Origin: an uncultured Clostridium sp.
GTDB taxonomy: Bacteria > Bacillota > Clostridia > TANB77 > CAG-508
Length of the DNA: 31,446 nucleotides
NCBI GenBank assembly: GCA_947057505.1
Contig: CAMSEM010000004.1
Location: 1-31,446 of the forward strand
Reading direction: 5' to 3'
Shown: in pieces, positions 18,577-26,585 of the stretch
Layout of the letters: every line of letters begins with the position of its first letter
How positions within the stretch are numbered: the first letter of the stretch is position 1
Translations under genes and position numbers: made by a program
Notes under the pieces: generated by a model
What the model was told of the DNA's origin: nothing
What the model saw: the letters and a program-made list of their open reading frames with translations, nothing else
Databases searched by the model: none

Positions 18577-18950
18577 TATCTTGTTTGTAATTTTATAATT
18601 AAATTGTTTTCCATTTTCAAAACGTTTTTTATCATTATTAGTTATGTTCTTTTATTTGTTTTACCATTTCACTTAACTTATAAAATGGTAATTTTAAAGC
18701 ATTTTTTGTTTTCCTGTAATTTATATATGATAAGCTAAAATTGACATCATAATATAATCAAGAATTGATGCCATAAAAATAATGTATAGAAACTTGCATT
18801 TTGCAATTTTATTATACTTTTCACTAATCTTTTTAGCAATGTCACTAGTCTCTTTAAGTGGTATCTTTTTGACATAATGTTGTTTTTATGTTCTATGTAT
18901 TTTATTTTTTATATTTTTTTGCATTTTTTGTACCATTTTGTCTAAGTTTG
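18577..18950. other. AT-rich region, possible decayed coding remnant
   Basis: There is no convincing gene. On the minus strand a 54-codon open stretch (about 18882 down to the stop at 18721) encodes a basic part and then a hydrophobic part, but lacks a start codon and ribosome binding site. A 9-bp inverted repeat lies at 18661-18669 with 18683-18691. Confidence 0.4.
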
Positions 18951-18959
18951 TGATATACT
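18951..18959 (+). promoter_or_regulatory. Extended -10 promoter of the zinc-ribbon gene
   Basis: TGA TATACT gives an extended -10 (TGn plus hexamer). No good -35 is present at 17 nt. Confidence 0.4.
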
Positions 18960-18991
18960 AGTTTTAACTTTTTGGGCGGAGGTATGAAAAT

Positions 18992-19252
18992 ATGAATTTT
19001 AATAAATGTAGTCGTTGTGGATGTTTTTTTGTATCAGAGGGTAGTGTATGCCCACATTGTGAAACCAAAGATCAAATGGAAATGAACCGTTTGAAAGATT
19101 ATATAGAAGAAAATGATAGTATTGAATATAATATGGATCATGTAATTTCTTCTACTGGTATTTCTAATAAAAATTTAAACCGTTTTTTAGCACAAGAGGA
19201 GTTTTCTAATTTGGCTAGTCAAATGCAAAAAGGTAATATAACACAGTGTTAA
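18992..19252 (+). CDS. Small zinc-ribbon protein, YvyF-like
   Basis: An 86-residue cytoplasmic protein. It begins with a zinc ribbon of two CxxC pairs (CSRC near residue 6 and CPHC near residue 20), followed by a helical segment and a short helix-turn-helix-like stretch (DHVISSTGISNKNLNRFL). This layout resembles the YvyF family of flagellar-operon-associated proteins, but no flagellar genes are nearby, so the name is tentative. The start at ATG 18992 has GGAGG 9 nt upstream. The gene stands alone with its own terminator. Confidence 0.7.
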   Translation: MNFNKCSRCGCFFVSEGSVCPHCETKDQMEMNRLKDYIEENDSIEYNMDHVISSTGISNKNLNRFLAQEEFSNLASQMQKGNITQC

Positions 19253-19261
19253 GTTGAAAAT

Positions 19262-19305
19262 AAACAATTCCACTTATAAAAATACTTTTAAGTGGAATTG
19301 TTTTA
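19262..19305 (+). terminator. Terminator of the zinc-ribbon gene
   Basis: A perfect 15-bp stem (19262-19276 with 19289-19303) followed by T residues, 10 nt after the stop codon. Confidence 0.85.
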
Positions 19306-19318
19306 TACTTAAAAGTAC

Positions 19319-19382
19319 AAAAAAGAAACCCCTTTTTGAACTATACTAAAAAAGTAAAGTTCAACTGAGGTTTCTTTTTTTG
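19319..19382 (-). terminator. Terminator of the second small membrane protein
   Basis: The outer stem pairs 19319-19330 with 19369-19380 and an inner stem is built on TTGAACT/AGTTCAA. On the minus strand it ends in a T run, immediately after the stop at 19388. Confidence 0.75.
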
Positions 19383-19387
19383 TGGTT

Positions 19388-19732
19388 TTAATTGCTGTTA
19401 TTGCTTGAGGAATTGCAAAGGCATTGTCCAAAGCTCATAATTTGGTAAGCAACGAAGAAATCTACATCAAATAATTTAGTAGCTCCCCAAGTAGCAAATA
19501 ATGCTATTCCAATACCTATCGCATAAATTCCTACTAAGACTGCTGAAAGTCCAAGCTTTTCTATTGCTCCACTTCCTCCAACCAGGCAAATCAAAACAAG
19601 TAATGCAATTATCAATCCAACCGTTCCACATTCAATGTAAAGGAATGCTCTTCCTTGTTCAGTCCACCCCCAAGATTGAACCAAAAAACTTAAACCAAAG
19701 CAAATAAACCACAGTGCAAATTTTGTTAACAT
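19388..19732 (-). CDS. Small four-helix membrane protein, EQGxAFL family, copy 2
   Basis: A 114-residue hydrophobic protein with three or four membrane helices. ATG 19732 is chosen because GGAGG is 8 nt upstream; earlier ATG and TTG codons overlap the ribosome binding site. EQGRAFL (residues 25-31) sits at almost the same position as EQGEAFL (23-29) in the 108-residue protein at 5677-6003. The C-terminal VDFFVAYQIMSF aligns with VSFYFVYEMLTF there. Promoter and leader are also alike. The C-terminal tail is Ser/Asn-rich. The function is unknown. Confidence 0.75.
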   Translation of the reverse strand: MLTKFALWFICFGLSFLVQSWGWTEQGRAFLYIECGTVGLIIALLVLICLVGGSGAIEKLGLSAVLVGIYAIGIGIALFATWGATKLFDVDFFVAYQIMSFGQCLCNSSSNNSN

Positions 19733-19857
19733 AATCATGTCCTCCAATTTCTTTTATTGTTGTTTTCTTGTTATATAAGTTAAACCAAAAAGTTAGAGGT
19801 AGTTTCCTCCACTAATTAGTGAATAAAGGAATTAATTAAAAAATCATTTATAGATAT

Positions 19858-19886
19858 ATTATACAATATTTCACATAAAATTGCAA
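19858..19886 (-). promoter_or_regulatory. Promoter TTGCAA-N17-TATAAT of copy 2
   Basis: On the minus strand TTGCAA (19886-19881) and TATAAT (19863-19858) are 17 nt apart, as at 5522-5550. The leader contains the 12-bp palindrome CACTAATTAGTG. Confidence 0.75.
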
Positions 19887-19909
19887 CTTTCGACCATGTG
19901 CAAGATAAT

Positions 19910-19967
19910 GCAAATAGTAACATAAAACTTTTTACTATTTGTTAGTAAGTTCTATGTTACTATTTGC
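19910..19967 (-). terminator. Long hairpin after deoA, probable terminator
   Basis: A perfect 15-bp stem (19910-19924 with 19953-19967), extended inward by further pairs, begins 3 nt after the deoA stop. The T run is poor. Confidence 0.5.
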
Positions 19968-19970
19968 TGA

Positions 19971-21267
19971 TTATATAATTGCTAAAATATCTTTTGTTTG
20001 TATTTTATTTTCTCCTATTTCATAAATTTGTTGCAGATTTTCTTGTTCTTGTTTTCCTATTTCATCATTGTTTGCATGTACATAGGCAAGTATTTGCCCT
20101 TTCCCTACGCTATCTCCTATTTTCTTTTCTAATATTACACCTACTCTGGGGTCAATACTATCTTCTTTTTTGATTCTTCCTGCCCCTAGCCTCATAGATA
20201 TTTCTCCTACTTTTTGTGCATCTAAGCTTGTAATATAGCCAGATTTTGTAGCTACTACTGGCAAAATATATTTAGCTTTTTCCCATTTTTCTATGTTTTC
20301 TAAATAGCTAATATCTCCGCCTTGTTTTTGTATCCATTGTTTACACTTATCAAAGGCTTTTCCATTTTGAATTTGTTCTAAGATACGTTTTTTATTTTCT
20401 TCTATATTTTCCCCTTTTCCTGCTAGTTTTAGCATATATGCTCCTAGCGTTGTGATTACTTCTTTTACATCTTCTTGCATATTTCCTTTTAAGAAGTTTA
20501 TTGCTTCTATTACTTCTAATGAATTTCCTACTGCTTTTCCTAATGGTTGATCCATATTGGTAATCACACAAACGGTTTCTTTATTTGCTAAGTTACCTAT
20601 TTTTTTCATCATTTGTGCAAGATTGGTTGCTTGCTCTATGTTTTTCATAAATGCTCCGCTTCCGGCATGTTACATCTAATACAATTTTACTTGCTCCTGC
20701 TGCTATTTTTTTACTCATAATACTAGAAGAAATAAGTGGAATACTTTCTGTTGCAGCTATGGTATCTCTTAGGGCATATAGTTTTTTATCTGCTGGCGCC
20801 AAATTAAGTGTTTGCCCTATTACAGATATGCCTATTTCTTTTACATCTTGTATAAATTTTTCTATTGGCAAACTGGTTTGATACCCTGGAATAGACTCTA
20901 ATTTATCAATTGTTCCACCAGTATAGCCAAGCCCTCTACCAGACATTTTTGCTACTGGTACCTCAAAGGATGCTATAATAGGTGCTAAAATTAAAGTTAC
21001 TTTATCTCCTATTCCGCCTGTACTATGCTTATCTACTACTGTACCTAATGTTGATAGTTCTAATACATCTCCTGAATGTGCCATTGCTAGCGTTAAATTA
21101 GTAGTTTCTTCTTCGTTCATACCATTTATATAAATTGCCATTGTTAAGGCTGCTGCTTGGTAGTCTGCAATCGTTCCATTAGTATAACCAGTAACAAAGT
21201 ATTCTATTTCTTGTTTAGTTAATACTTTTTTATCTCTTTTTTTACTAATAATTTCTTGAATGTTCAT
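19971..21267 (-). CDS. deoA: Pyrimidine-nucleoside phosphorylase, frame broken at CGG
   Basis: Reconstructed as 431 residues by joining 21267-20665 and 20663-19971, the usual length for the Gram-positive enzyme. It converts thymidine, uridine or deoxyuridine plus phosphate to base and (deoxy)ribose-1-phosphate in nucleoside salvage. N-terminal helical domain: MAHSGDVL and KHSTGGIGDKVTL (phosphate binding), then SGRGLGYTGGTIDKLESI. After TGC (Cys201) the frame meets CGG AAG; skipping C20664 gives CGSGAFMK, the conserved loop, and the frame runs to the end through LGAGRIKKEDSIDP. Without the shift, neither part would hold a complete active site. The start follows AGGAGA. No adjacent deo genes are present. 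Confidence 0.9.
20662..20664 (-). other. +1 frameshift site, TGC CGG AAG (deoA)
   Basis: Zero frame: ACA TGC CGG AAG. Skipping C20664 gives ACA TGC GGA AGC GGA GCA (TCGSGA), a conserved phosphorylase motif. Confidence 0.85.
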
Positions 21268-21585
21268 GTTTGGTTTCTCCTACTTCTATTTTATTTCTTT
21301 TTTATAAATTTTATATCTTTGTATGATATTTTACAATATTTTTTATAAATTTATTTAATTTCTAGTAGAAAAGTAAGGAAAGCCATCTTCTAGTAACAAA
21401 TTTTAATGTAACTATCAATCAAAAATAGTCACTAGAAAAGTTAGTTGACTAAGAAAAAAATAGTGTTAAAATAGTAATGAAAATGAGATATGAATGGAAA
21501 GAGTAACATTATAATGTAATATGAAATAATAGAAAACTTGACAAAATATAGAATTGGTAAAAAAATATATGATAGATAAATGTTG
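21268..21585. other. Intergenic region without a gene
   Basis: About 320 bases of AT-rich DNA upstream of deoA. I see no coding pattern on either strand and no promoter with correct spacing. A TTGACA at about 21539 lacks a -10 at 16-18 nt. Confidence 0.5.
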
Positions 21586-21626
21586 TTAAAAATAGCTAGG
21601 TACAATTGTACTCTAGCTATTTTTAA
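21586..21626 (-). terminator. Terminator of the lipoprotein gene
   Basis: A 12-bp stem (21588-21599 with 21613-21624) with A/T-rich ends, directly after the stop at 21630. Confidence 0.8.
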
Positions 21627-21629
21627 TAT

Positions 21630-21944
21630 TTAATTGGTTGGAACTTCTTCGGTAATTTCTACAATTTCATCATTGATGTATTTGCAGTACTTACCGTTTT
21701 CACTGATATATGGTGCCATGTAACCATAACCTTGACAGACATCCATCCTTTCTGTAGTAATTATATAGAAGATAATTTTTGTATCTCTATCATACCACAA
21801 GTCATCTCTCTCTTCAATTTGTCTAAAATGTGTAGAGTTACTTAGTGCTTCGTTTTCCTCAAGCTTTGTCGTTGGTCCACACCCAGCCAAAAGAGTAAGC
21901 ATTAATACTACCATCATCAGTAAAGCAATTGTCCGTTTTTTCAT
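21630..21944 (-). CDS. Small lipoprotein, possibly DUF6440 family
   Basis: A 104-residue lipoprotein. ATG 21944 is chosen because GGAGG is 8 nt upstream. The basic start MKKRT precedes a hydrophobic stretch and the lipobox LLAGC, so the mature protein would be anchored through Cys. The extracytoplasmic part (DDLWYDRDTKIIFYI, then YMAPYISENGKYCKY) resembles the pattern of DUF6440, uncertainly. The fourth codon, CGG after AAA, is read as Arg; a shift would stop the frame. It has its own promoter and terminator. Confidence 0.75.
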   Translation of the reverse strand: MKKRTIALLMMVVLMLTLLAGCGPTTKLEENEALSNSTHFRQIEERDDLWYDRDTKIIFYIITTERMDVCQGYGYMAPYISENGKYCKYINDEIVEITEEVPTN

Positions 21945-21990
21945 GTTGAATTCCTCCAATTTTTAAATAATGTTTTTTAAACCTAGTTAT

Positions 21991-22019
21991 AGTATATCAC
22001 ACTTTGCATAATATTGCAA
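21991..22019 (-). promoter_or_regulatory. Promoter TTGCAA-N17-TATACT of the lipoprotein
   Basis: TTGCAA (22019-22014) and TATACT (21996-21991) on the minus strand with a 17-nt spacer: the third promoter in the window with TTGCAA at -35. Confidence 0.65.
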
Positions 22020-22029
22020 GTTGAAGTAT

Positions 22030-22677
22030 TTAAAAATTTTTGGTAAAGCTTTTTCTATGAATTGGGCAAATTCCATATTCTTTGATTGCCTCTATATGTG
22101 CTTTTGTTCCATACCCTTTATGCTTTGCAAAACCATATTGTGGGTAAACCTCATCTAAGCTTCTCATAATTCTATCCCTTGTAACTTTTGCAATAATAGA
22201 AGCACAGCTAATTGAATAACTAATGGCATCTCCATGAATAATAGATTTATAAGGTATACCATCTGTATCTATTTTTGTTAAGGCATCTACTAATATAACT
22301 TCTGGTTTTCCTAAATTTTTCTTAGCAAGCTCTTCTTCTGCTTGTTTAATGGCAACAGTTAATCCTTTTTTTGTTGCTTGCAAAATATTAATTTCATCAA
22401 TTTCTGTTTGCCCTATAATTCCAACTCCATATCCAAGTGCTTCTTGTGTAATTAATTCATATAGTTTTTCTCTTTTCTTTTCTGCAATTTTTTTAGAATC
22501 ATTAACCCCTTCTATCATGGAATCCTTTGGCATAATGCAACATGCTACTACTACTGGTCCTGCTAAAGGGCCTCTTCCTGCCTCATCTATTCCTGCAATT
22601 AGTTTAATACCATTATGGTAAAATGCTGTTTCTTCTTTTTTTAAGTTTGTTAATCTTTCTAATTCTTTTTCTTTCAT
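22030..22677 (-). CDS. rnhB: Ribonuclease HII
   Basis: A 215-residue enzyme that cuts RNA in RNA-DNA hybrids and at single ribonucleotides in DNA. The motifs are IAGIDEAGRGPLAGPVV with the catalytic Asp-Glu pair, NDSKKI, VDAL with a catalytic Asp, and HGDAISYSISCASIIAKVTRD with a further Asp and the RNase HII-specific Ser/Lys region. Length and order are standard. It lies 12 nt downstream of the pilin-like gene at 22690-23211 and is probably co-transcribed with it. Confidence 0.96.
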   Translation of the reverse strand: MKEKELERLTNLKKEETAFYHNGIKLIAGIDEAGRGPLAGPVVVACCIMPKDSMIEGVNDSKKIAEKKREKLYELITQEALGYGVGIIGQTEIDEINILQATKKGLTVAIKQAEEELAKKNLGKPEVILVDALTKIDTDGIPYKSIIHGDAISYSISCASIIAKVTRDRIMRSLDEVYPQYGFAKHKGYGTKAHIEAIKEYGICPIHRKSFTKNF

Positions 22678-22689
22678 TTATTTTATCCT

Positions 22690-23211
22690 CTATTTCATAT
22701 TATCTACGGTTAATTCTTCAATATCTGTTATGTTATAATAGGTATTTCCATCTGTATAAGTAACCCCTTTTGTGTAATATACTTCATTAGATGTATATTC
22801 TACTATGTAATATTCATTTTCTTCTAATTTTACTTTATTCAAATTTAATTCTATTAAATTTTGCTCATTTAAAACATAATATTTTTTATCTTTTTCTTCT
22901 ATATCTATTTTAGTAGCTTCTAAGAACTTTTTAATACTTTCTTGCTCTTGCATTTCTGCTATTTTAGTTCCCTTAAAATCTTCTTCTTTTTTATCTAACG
23001 TATAGTTAGATGCTACCCCTTTTACCTTTGCTTGTACTAAGAGCATATCTGTTTTTATATTTTCTAAATTTTGTTTTGCTAGTTCTATTCTTGCATAGTA
23101 AACTACGGCAAAAACTAAAGCTGCAATTACAATTACTAAGACTGCAGTAGTTATTAACGTCATTCCTTTTTCACTTTTCATTTCTATTTTTTGTATGATA
23201 TTTTTTACCAT
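22690..23211 (-). CDS. Prepilin-like (type IV pilin/pseudopilin) protein
   Basis: A 173-residue protein. ATG 23211 follows AAAGGAG; a longer frame exists but lacks a site. The N-terminus has a basic leader and the signature EKG followed by MTLITTAVLVIVIAALVFAV, which suggests prepilin peptidase processing after Gly. An amphipathic helix and a polar, Lys/Glu/Asn-rich C-terminal domain follow. It lacks the usual Glu at +5. It may share an export or assembly system with the adhesin at 16388-18472, but no assembly genes are present here. Confidence 0.75.
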   Translation of the reverse strand: MVKNIIQKIEMKSEKGMTLITTAVLVIVIAALVFAVVYYARIELAKQNLENIKTDMLLVQAKVKGVASNYTLDKKEEDFKGTKIAEMQEQESIKKFLEATKIDIEEKDKKYYVLNEQNLIELNLNKVKLEENEYYIVEYTSNEVYYTKGVTYTDGNTYYNITDIEELTVDNMK

Positions 23212-23239
23212 ACACTCCTTTCCAAAATTTATAGTTATT

Positions 23240-23268
23240 ACTATATCATAAAAATGCAAATTGAGCAA
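23240..23268 (-). promoter_or_regulatory. Promoter of the pilin-rnhB unit
   Basis: TTGCTC (23268-23263) and TATAGT (23245-23240) on the minus strand, 17-nt spacer. Confidence 0.5.
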
Positions 23269-23371
23269 TCCTATATTTTTTTCAAAATATTCACATTTTT
23301 TTCACAAACCTATTGTATGATATATATGTTTTAGGATATGATAAATATGAATAAATTTGGAGGTAAAATTC

Positions 23372-24659
23372 ATGAATGATAATCAATCTAACGAAAATAA
23401 TGTAAATAGTACTAACGAAAGTTTTAAAAACTCACCTATGACTTCGCAAACAAGTTATAAAGCTTTTGAAGGTAATTCTAAAAAATCAAGTGGAGCAGGA
23501 TTTGGAAAAACAGTAATTTTGCCATTTTGTATGCGGCATACTTGGTGCCACCATTGTAATTGGTACTTGTTTTACTGTTCCTGGCATAAAAAATGCTATG
23601 GTAAAACAGCTAGTAACAACTAACAATTATGCACCTACACAAGATAATAATTCTAGCTCAGCTGAGCTTAATACACAGTTAATTTCTCTTCAAGGCTATT
23701 CTGACACAGCTATAGGCGTTGCAAAAAAAGTGCAGCCTTCTATTGTAGCAATTACGGTAGAATACTCTGTAAATTCTATTTTTAACAGAACTTCTTCTAC
23801 TGCTAAAGCAAAAGGCTCTGGTATTATTATTAGTCAAGATGGCTATATTTTGACCAATAACCATGTAGTAAGTACTGCAAGTTCTAATAGTAATTCTTTT
23901 TATGAAATTGGAGAGGCAAATAAGGTAACTGTTAAATTGTATAATGATGATACAGAATATAAAGGTGAAATTATTGGAACAGATAGTCAAACCGATTTAG
24001 CTGTTATAAAAATTGATAAAGATGGTTTGACTGCTGCTGAACTTGGAGATTCTAGTGCTGTACAAGTAGGAGAATTTGCCATGGCAATGGGTAGCCCTTT
24101 AGGCTTAGATAATAGCGTAACTGCTGGTATCGTTAGTGCTGTTAATAGAGAAGTTAACGATGACGAAGGCAATAAATATACTGCTATTCAAACAGATGCT
24201 GCTATTAACTCTGGAAATAGTGGTGGGGCTTTAGTAAATAGTAAAGGGCAAGTAATTGGTGTAAATACACTAAAACTTTCTGGTACTGGTGTAGAGGGTG
24301 TTGGTTTTGCTATTCCAATTAATTCTACTAAAACAATTTATGAACAATTAATTGAATATAGCAAAGTAAAAAGACCATATATTGGAATTGGCGGAAGAGA
24401 TTTAGATGAAAAAACTGCTAAAGCTAATAATTTAGTAGTAGGTATTTATATTAGAAGTATTGATGACTTTTCAGCAGCTGAAAAAGCAGGTTTAAAACTT
24501 GGTGATGTAATTATAGAGGCTGATGGGCAAAAAGTTACTACTATGGATAAATTAAATGAAATTAAAAATAAAAAGCAAATTGGTGATACTCTTACTTTGA
24601 AAGTTTATCGTGATGGTAAGGAAAAAGATATTACTGTAACCTTGCAAGAACAACCTTAG
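23372..24659 (+). CDS. htrA: HtrA/DegP-type membrane serine protease, frame broken at CGG
   Basis: Reconstructed as 428 residues by joining 23372-23533 and 23535-24659. It is a surface quality-control protease. ATG 23372 follows GGAGG by 8 nt. A polar Asn/Ser-rich cytoplasmic tail (1-45) precedes one membrane helix (about 46-68), a linker, a trypsin-like domain with His164 (NNHVV), Asp208 (TDLAVIK) and Ser283 (GNSGGAL), and one PDZ domain (about 345-425). The frame meets ATG CGG CAT inside the membrane helix; skipping C23534 gives CMGILGATIVIG, a clean helix. The zero-frame reading gives a short His/Trp/Cys-rich tail and a stop at 23621-23623. The protease domain would then lack its anchor. 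Confidence 0.92.
23534..23536 (+). other. +1 frameshift site, ATG CGG CAT (htrA)
   Basis: Skipping C23534 turns ATG CGG CAT ACT into ATG GGC ATA CTT (MGIL) and restores one continuous membrane helix joined to the protease. Confidence 0.8.
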
Positions 24660-24686
24660 AGCCTTTTAGGCTCTTTTATTTTTTTA
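24659..24686 (+). terminator. Terminator of htrA
   Basis: The hairpin GAGCC/GGCTC with a 5-nt loop, followed by a long T run, overlaps the stop codon. Confidence 0.85.
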
Positions 24687-24742
24687 ATCATATGGTGATT
24701 ATTTAAATGTTTTACAAATCCCATTATATTTTTAAGTGTGAT

Positions 24743-24782
24743 AAAAGGTAGCTCAATCTCTAGGAGATGAGCTACCTTTTTT
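24743..24782. terminator. Bidirectional terminator between htrA and the 115-residue gene
   Basis: Arms 24743-24760 and 24764-24780 pair over 17 bp with one bulged A. T runs flank both sides, and the genes converge here. Confidence 0.8.
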
Positions 24783-24794
24783 GCAATAGTATTA

Positions 24795-25142
24795 CTATTC
24801 GATTCTAATTCTAACGCTATCGGTACCTATACCTGGTCTTGGAATGATTTTTCCTGTATATCCATCTTCTACATTAAACAGCTCAGCAAGTTTTTTCATG
24901 ACTTCACTGTCAAAAGTTTTTTCTGTGCAGCCTTCCTTCTCATTTCCAATTGCTATTTTATCGTTTTTTACATATAGCAACATAACCTCATCTGCGGTAT
25001 TGTTTGGAGTTGGATGTTCAAGCAGATCCAGTACCCAGTCAAACAACTTTTTAGCCTCAGCCATGACCTCTTTTCTTCTTTCTTCGTTAATAATTTCTCG
25101 TTCTTTTAACCGCTTTTGCCTAATTTTTTGTGCTCTGTTCAT
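24795..25142 (-). CDS. Unknown 115-residue cytoplasmic protein
   Basis: ATG 25142 is chosen because GGGAGG is 7 nt upstream. The first 30 residues are very basic and helical (RAQKIRQKRLKEREI) and could contact nucleic acid. A helical segment and a compact C-terminal part ending IPRPGIGTDSVRIRIE follow. I recognise no family. An in-frame CGG after AAG (25112-25110) must be Arg, because a shift gives an immediate stop. It is a single gene with its own promoter and terminator. Confidence 0.65.
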   Translation of the reverse strand: MNRAQKIRQKRLKEREIINEERRKEVMAEAKKLFDWVLDLLEHPTPNNTADEVMLLYVKNDKIAIGNEKEGCTEKTFDSEVMKKLAELFNVEDGYTGKIIPRPGIGTDSVRIRIE

Positions 25143-25204
25143 AGTAATACCTCCCTTTCGTATCATTTACGAAATATTTGCAAATTAACTTTTGCATATT
25201 TTAT

Positions 25205-25233
25205 ATTATATCATATTGTTTGGTTAAAGTCTA
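25205..25233 (-). promoter_or_regulatory. Promoter of the 115-residue gene
   Basis: TAGACT (25233-25228), a 17-nt spacer, and an extended -10 TGA TATAAT (25210-25205) on the minus strand. Confidence 0.55.
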
Positions 25234-25270
25234 CATAAGTTTCATAATTATTTAAAATATTCAATGTTTT

Positions 25271-25306
25271 TATAAAAATAAGTAGCCATTTTCTCTTTGG
25301 CTACTT
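25271..25306 (-). terminator. Terminator downstream of the M23 peptidase
   Basis: An 8-bp stem AAGTAGCC/GGCTACTT (25280-25287 with 25299-25306) is followed on the minus strand by a T-rich run. It lies about 150 nt after the M23 stop. The stretch between (25307-25455) holds no gene, only an 8-bp inverted repeat AGTCAATA/TATTGACT. Confidence 0.65.
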
Positions 25307-25455
25307 TTGAAAATAAAAGGGGATGTTTTTCTATTTGATAGTCAATAACGGAGTAATTTTCTATTGACTACATATATAATATAACAATTTAGTTTGTCCG
25401 TTTTGTGAACTATAAGTGAAAGTAAAGAAAATTACATTTTTCCTTTTATTTAAAA

Positions 25456-26421
25456 TTATTTATATAAATAGTTTTGTGGGTTTACTTGTTTTCCATTTAC
25501 TCTAATTTCAAAGTGTAAATGGTTTCCTGTTGAGTTTCCAGTTGAACCTACTGCTGCTATTACATCTCCTGCTTGTATTTTTTGTCCTTCATGAACATAT
25601 AGTTTACTACAGTGTCCATAATAAATTTCTACACCATTTCCACAGTCCATAATTACTAGGTTACCATAGCTTCCCTTTGTTCCAGCAAAACTCACTGTTC
25701 CTTCTGTTGCGGCTTTAATTTTGGTTCCTAATGGTGCTGCTATGTCTAGCCCTGTATGTGCGTGTGAACGAATACTTTCCCTATTTCCAAATCTTGATGT
25801 AATAATTCCTGTGATTGGTTTTTGGCTTAAGTAAACGCCATTAACAGAGGCATCTTCTATTTTTTGTAATTGCTCTGCTATGTCTTCTTTTGCTACTTTT
25901 ATATTAACTGCGTTATATTGTTCTTCTCCTTCTGCATATACTTCGTTGATTCCTATGTTTACAATTTTAGTGCTATTACTAAATTCTTTTTTCAAATCTA
26001 CAACTAGTGCTTCGGCTTCTTCTAATGAATTGACAATAGATTTTTGCTCTCCATCTAATGTGACTGCATAATATTGATACGTAATTTGTGTACTTTCTTG
26101 TATTTTTGCCAGTATTTGTTCTTCATTTGTTTGTTTTGCTTTATTTACTAGCGTAAATTGATATTCTGGAACAGCATTTATGGTTACATATTTAATATTG
26201 TTAGTTCCTTCTTTACTTACTATTTCTTCTATTTGTGTTTCTATATTATTTTTGCTTAAAATATATCCCATTTGTTCTCCATCAATACTTACTGCATATA
26301 CTGGTTTATATTTTATAAAAATGATTGTCATAATGATTATTAAAGCAATTGCTATTAAGTTAATCCATTTAAAAGCTTCTTTTGTATAGTATTTAAGTTG
26401 CTTTTTAAAAATAAACTTCAC
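25456..26421 (-). CDS. Membrane-anchored M23 (LytM-type) metallopeptidase
   Basis: A 321-residue peptidoglycan endopeptidase of the lysostaphin/LytM family. One N-terminal membrane helix (about 20-40), an extracytoplasmic region with helical segments (42-205), and the M23 domain (about 205-321). Zinc ligands are His222 and Asp226 (HTGLD) and His303 (HLHFE); His270 (YYGH) and His301 are the catalytic histidines. All are present, so the enzyme should be active. The start is uncertain: GTG 26421 lies only 1 nt after GGAG, while an ATT at 26412 would have better spacing. It has two possible promoters and stands alone. Confidence 0.92.
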   Translation of the reverse strand: MKFIFKKQLKYYTKEAFKWINLIAIALIIIMTIIFIKYKPVYAVSIDGEQMGYILSKNNIETQIEEIVSKEGTNNIKYVTINAVPEYQFTLVNKAKQTNEEQILAKIQESTQITYQYYAVTLDGEQKSIVNSLEEAEALVVDLKKEFSNSTKIVNIGINEVYAEGEEQYNAVNIKVAKEDIAEQLQKIEDASVNGVYLSQKPITGIITSRFGNRESIRSHAHTGLDIAAPLGTKIKAATEGTVSFAGTKGSYGNLVIMDCGNGVEIYYGHCSKLYVHEGQKIQAGDVIAAVGSTGNSTGNHLHFEIRVNGKQVNPQNYLYK

Positions 26422-26448
26422 TCTCCTTTTTTTAGCACGCTACACTTT

Positions 26449-26509
26449 ATTATACCACATATTTTGCGCAATTTCAAGTAAATTATACATACTTTCCGTT
26501 TTATGTAAA
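26449..26509 (-). promoter_or_regulatory. Tandem promoters of the M23 peptidase
   Basis: The proximal promoter is TTGAAA (26477-26472)-N17-TATAAT (26454-26449). The distal one is TTTACA (26509-26504)-N16-TATAAT (26487-26482). Both are on the minus strand. Confidence 0.6.
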
Positions 26510-26554
26510 TTCATTGTATTTTTATATAATTTACTTAAACTTGCTACTTGTTAA

Positions 26555-26585
26555 AACCGAAGGCACCAAATTGGCGCCTTCGGTT
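26555..26585 (-). terminator. GC-rich terminator of the 593-residue gene
   Basis: A 12- to 13-bp stem (26555-26567 with 26573-26585, one mismatch) with a short T run on the minus strand, 18 nt after the stop codon. Confidence 0.7.
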
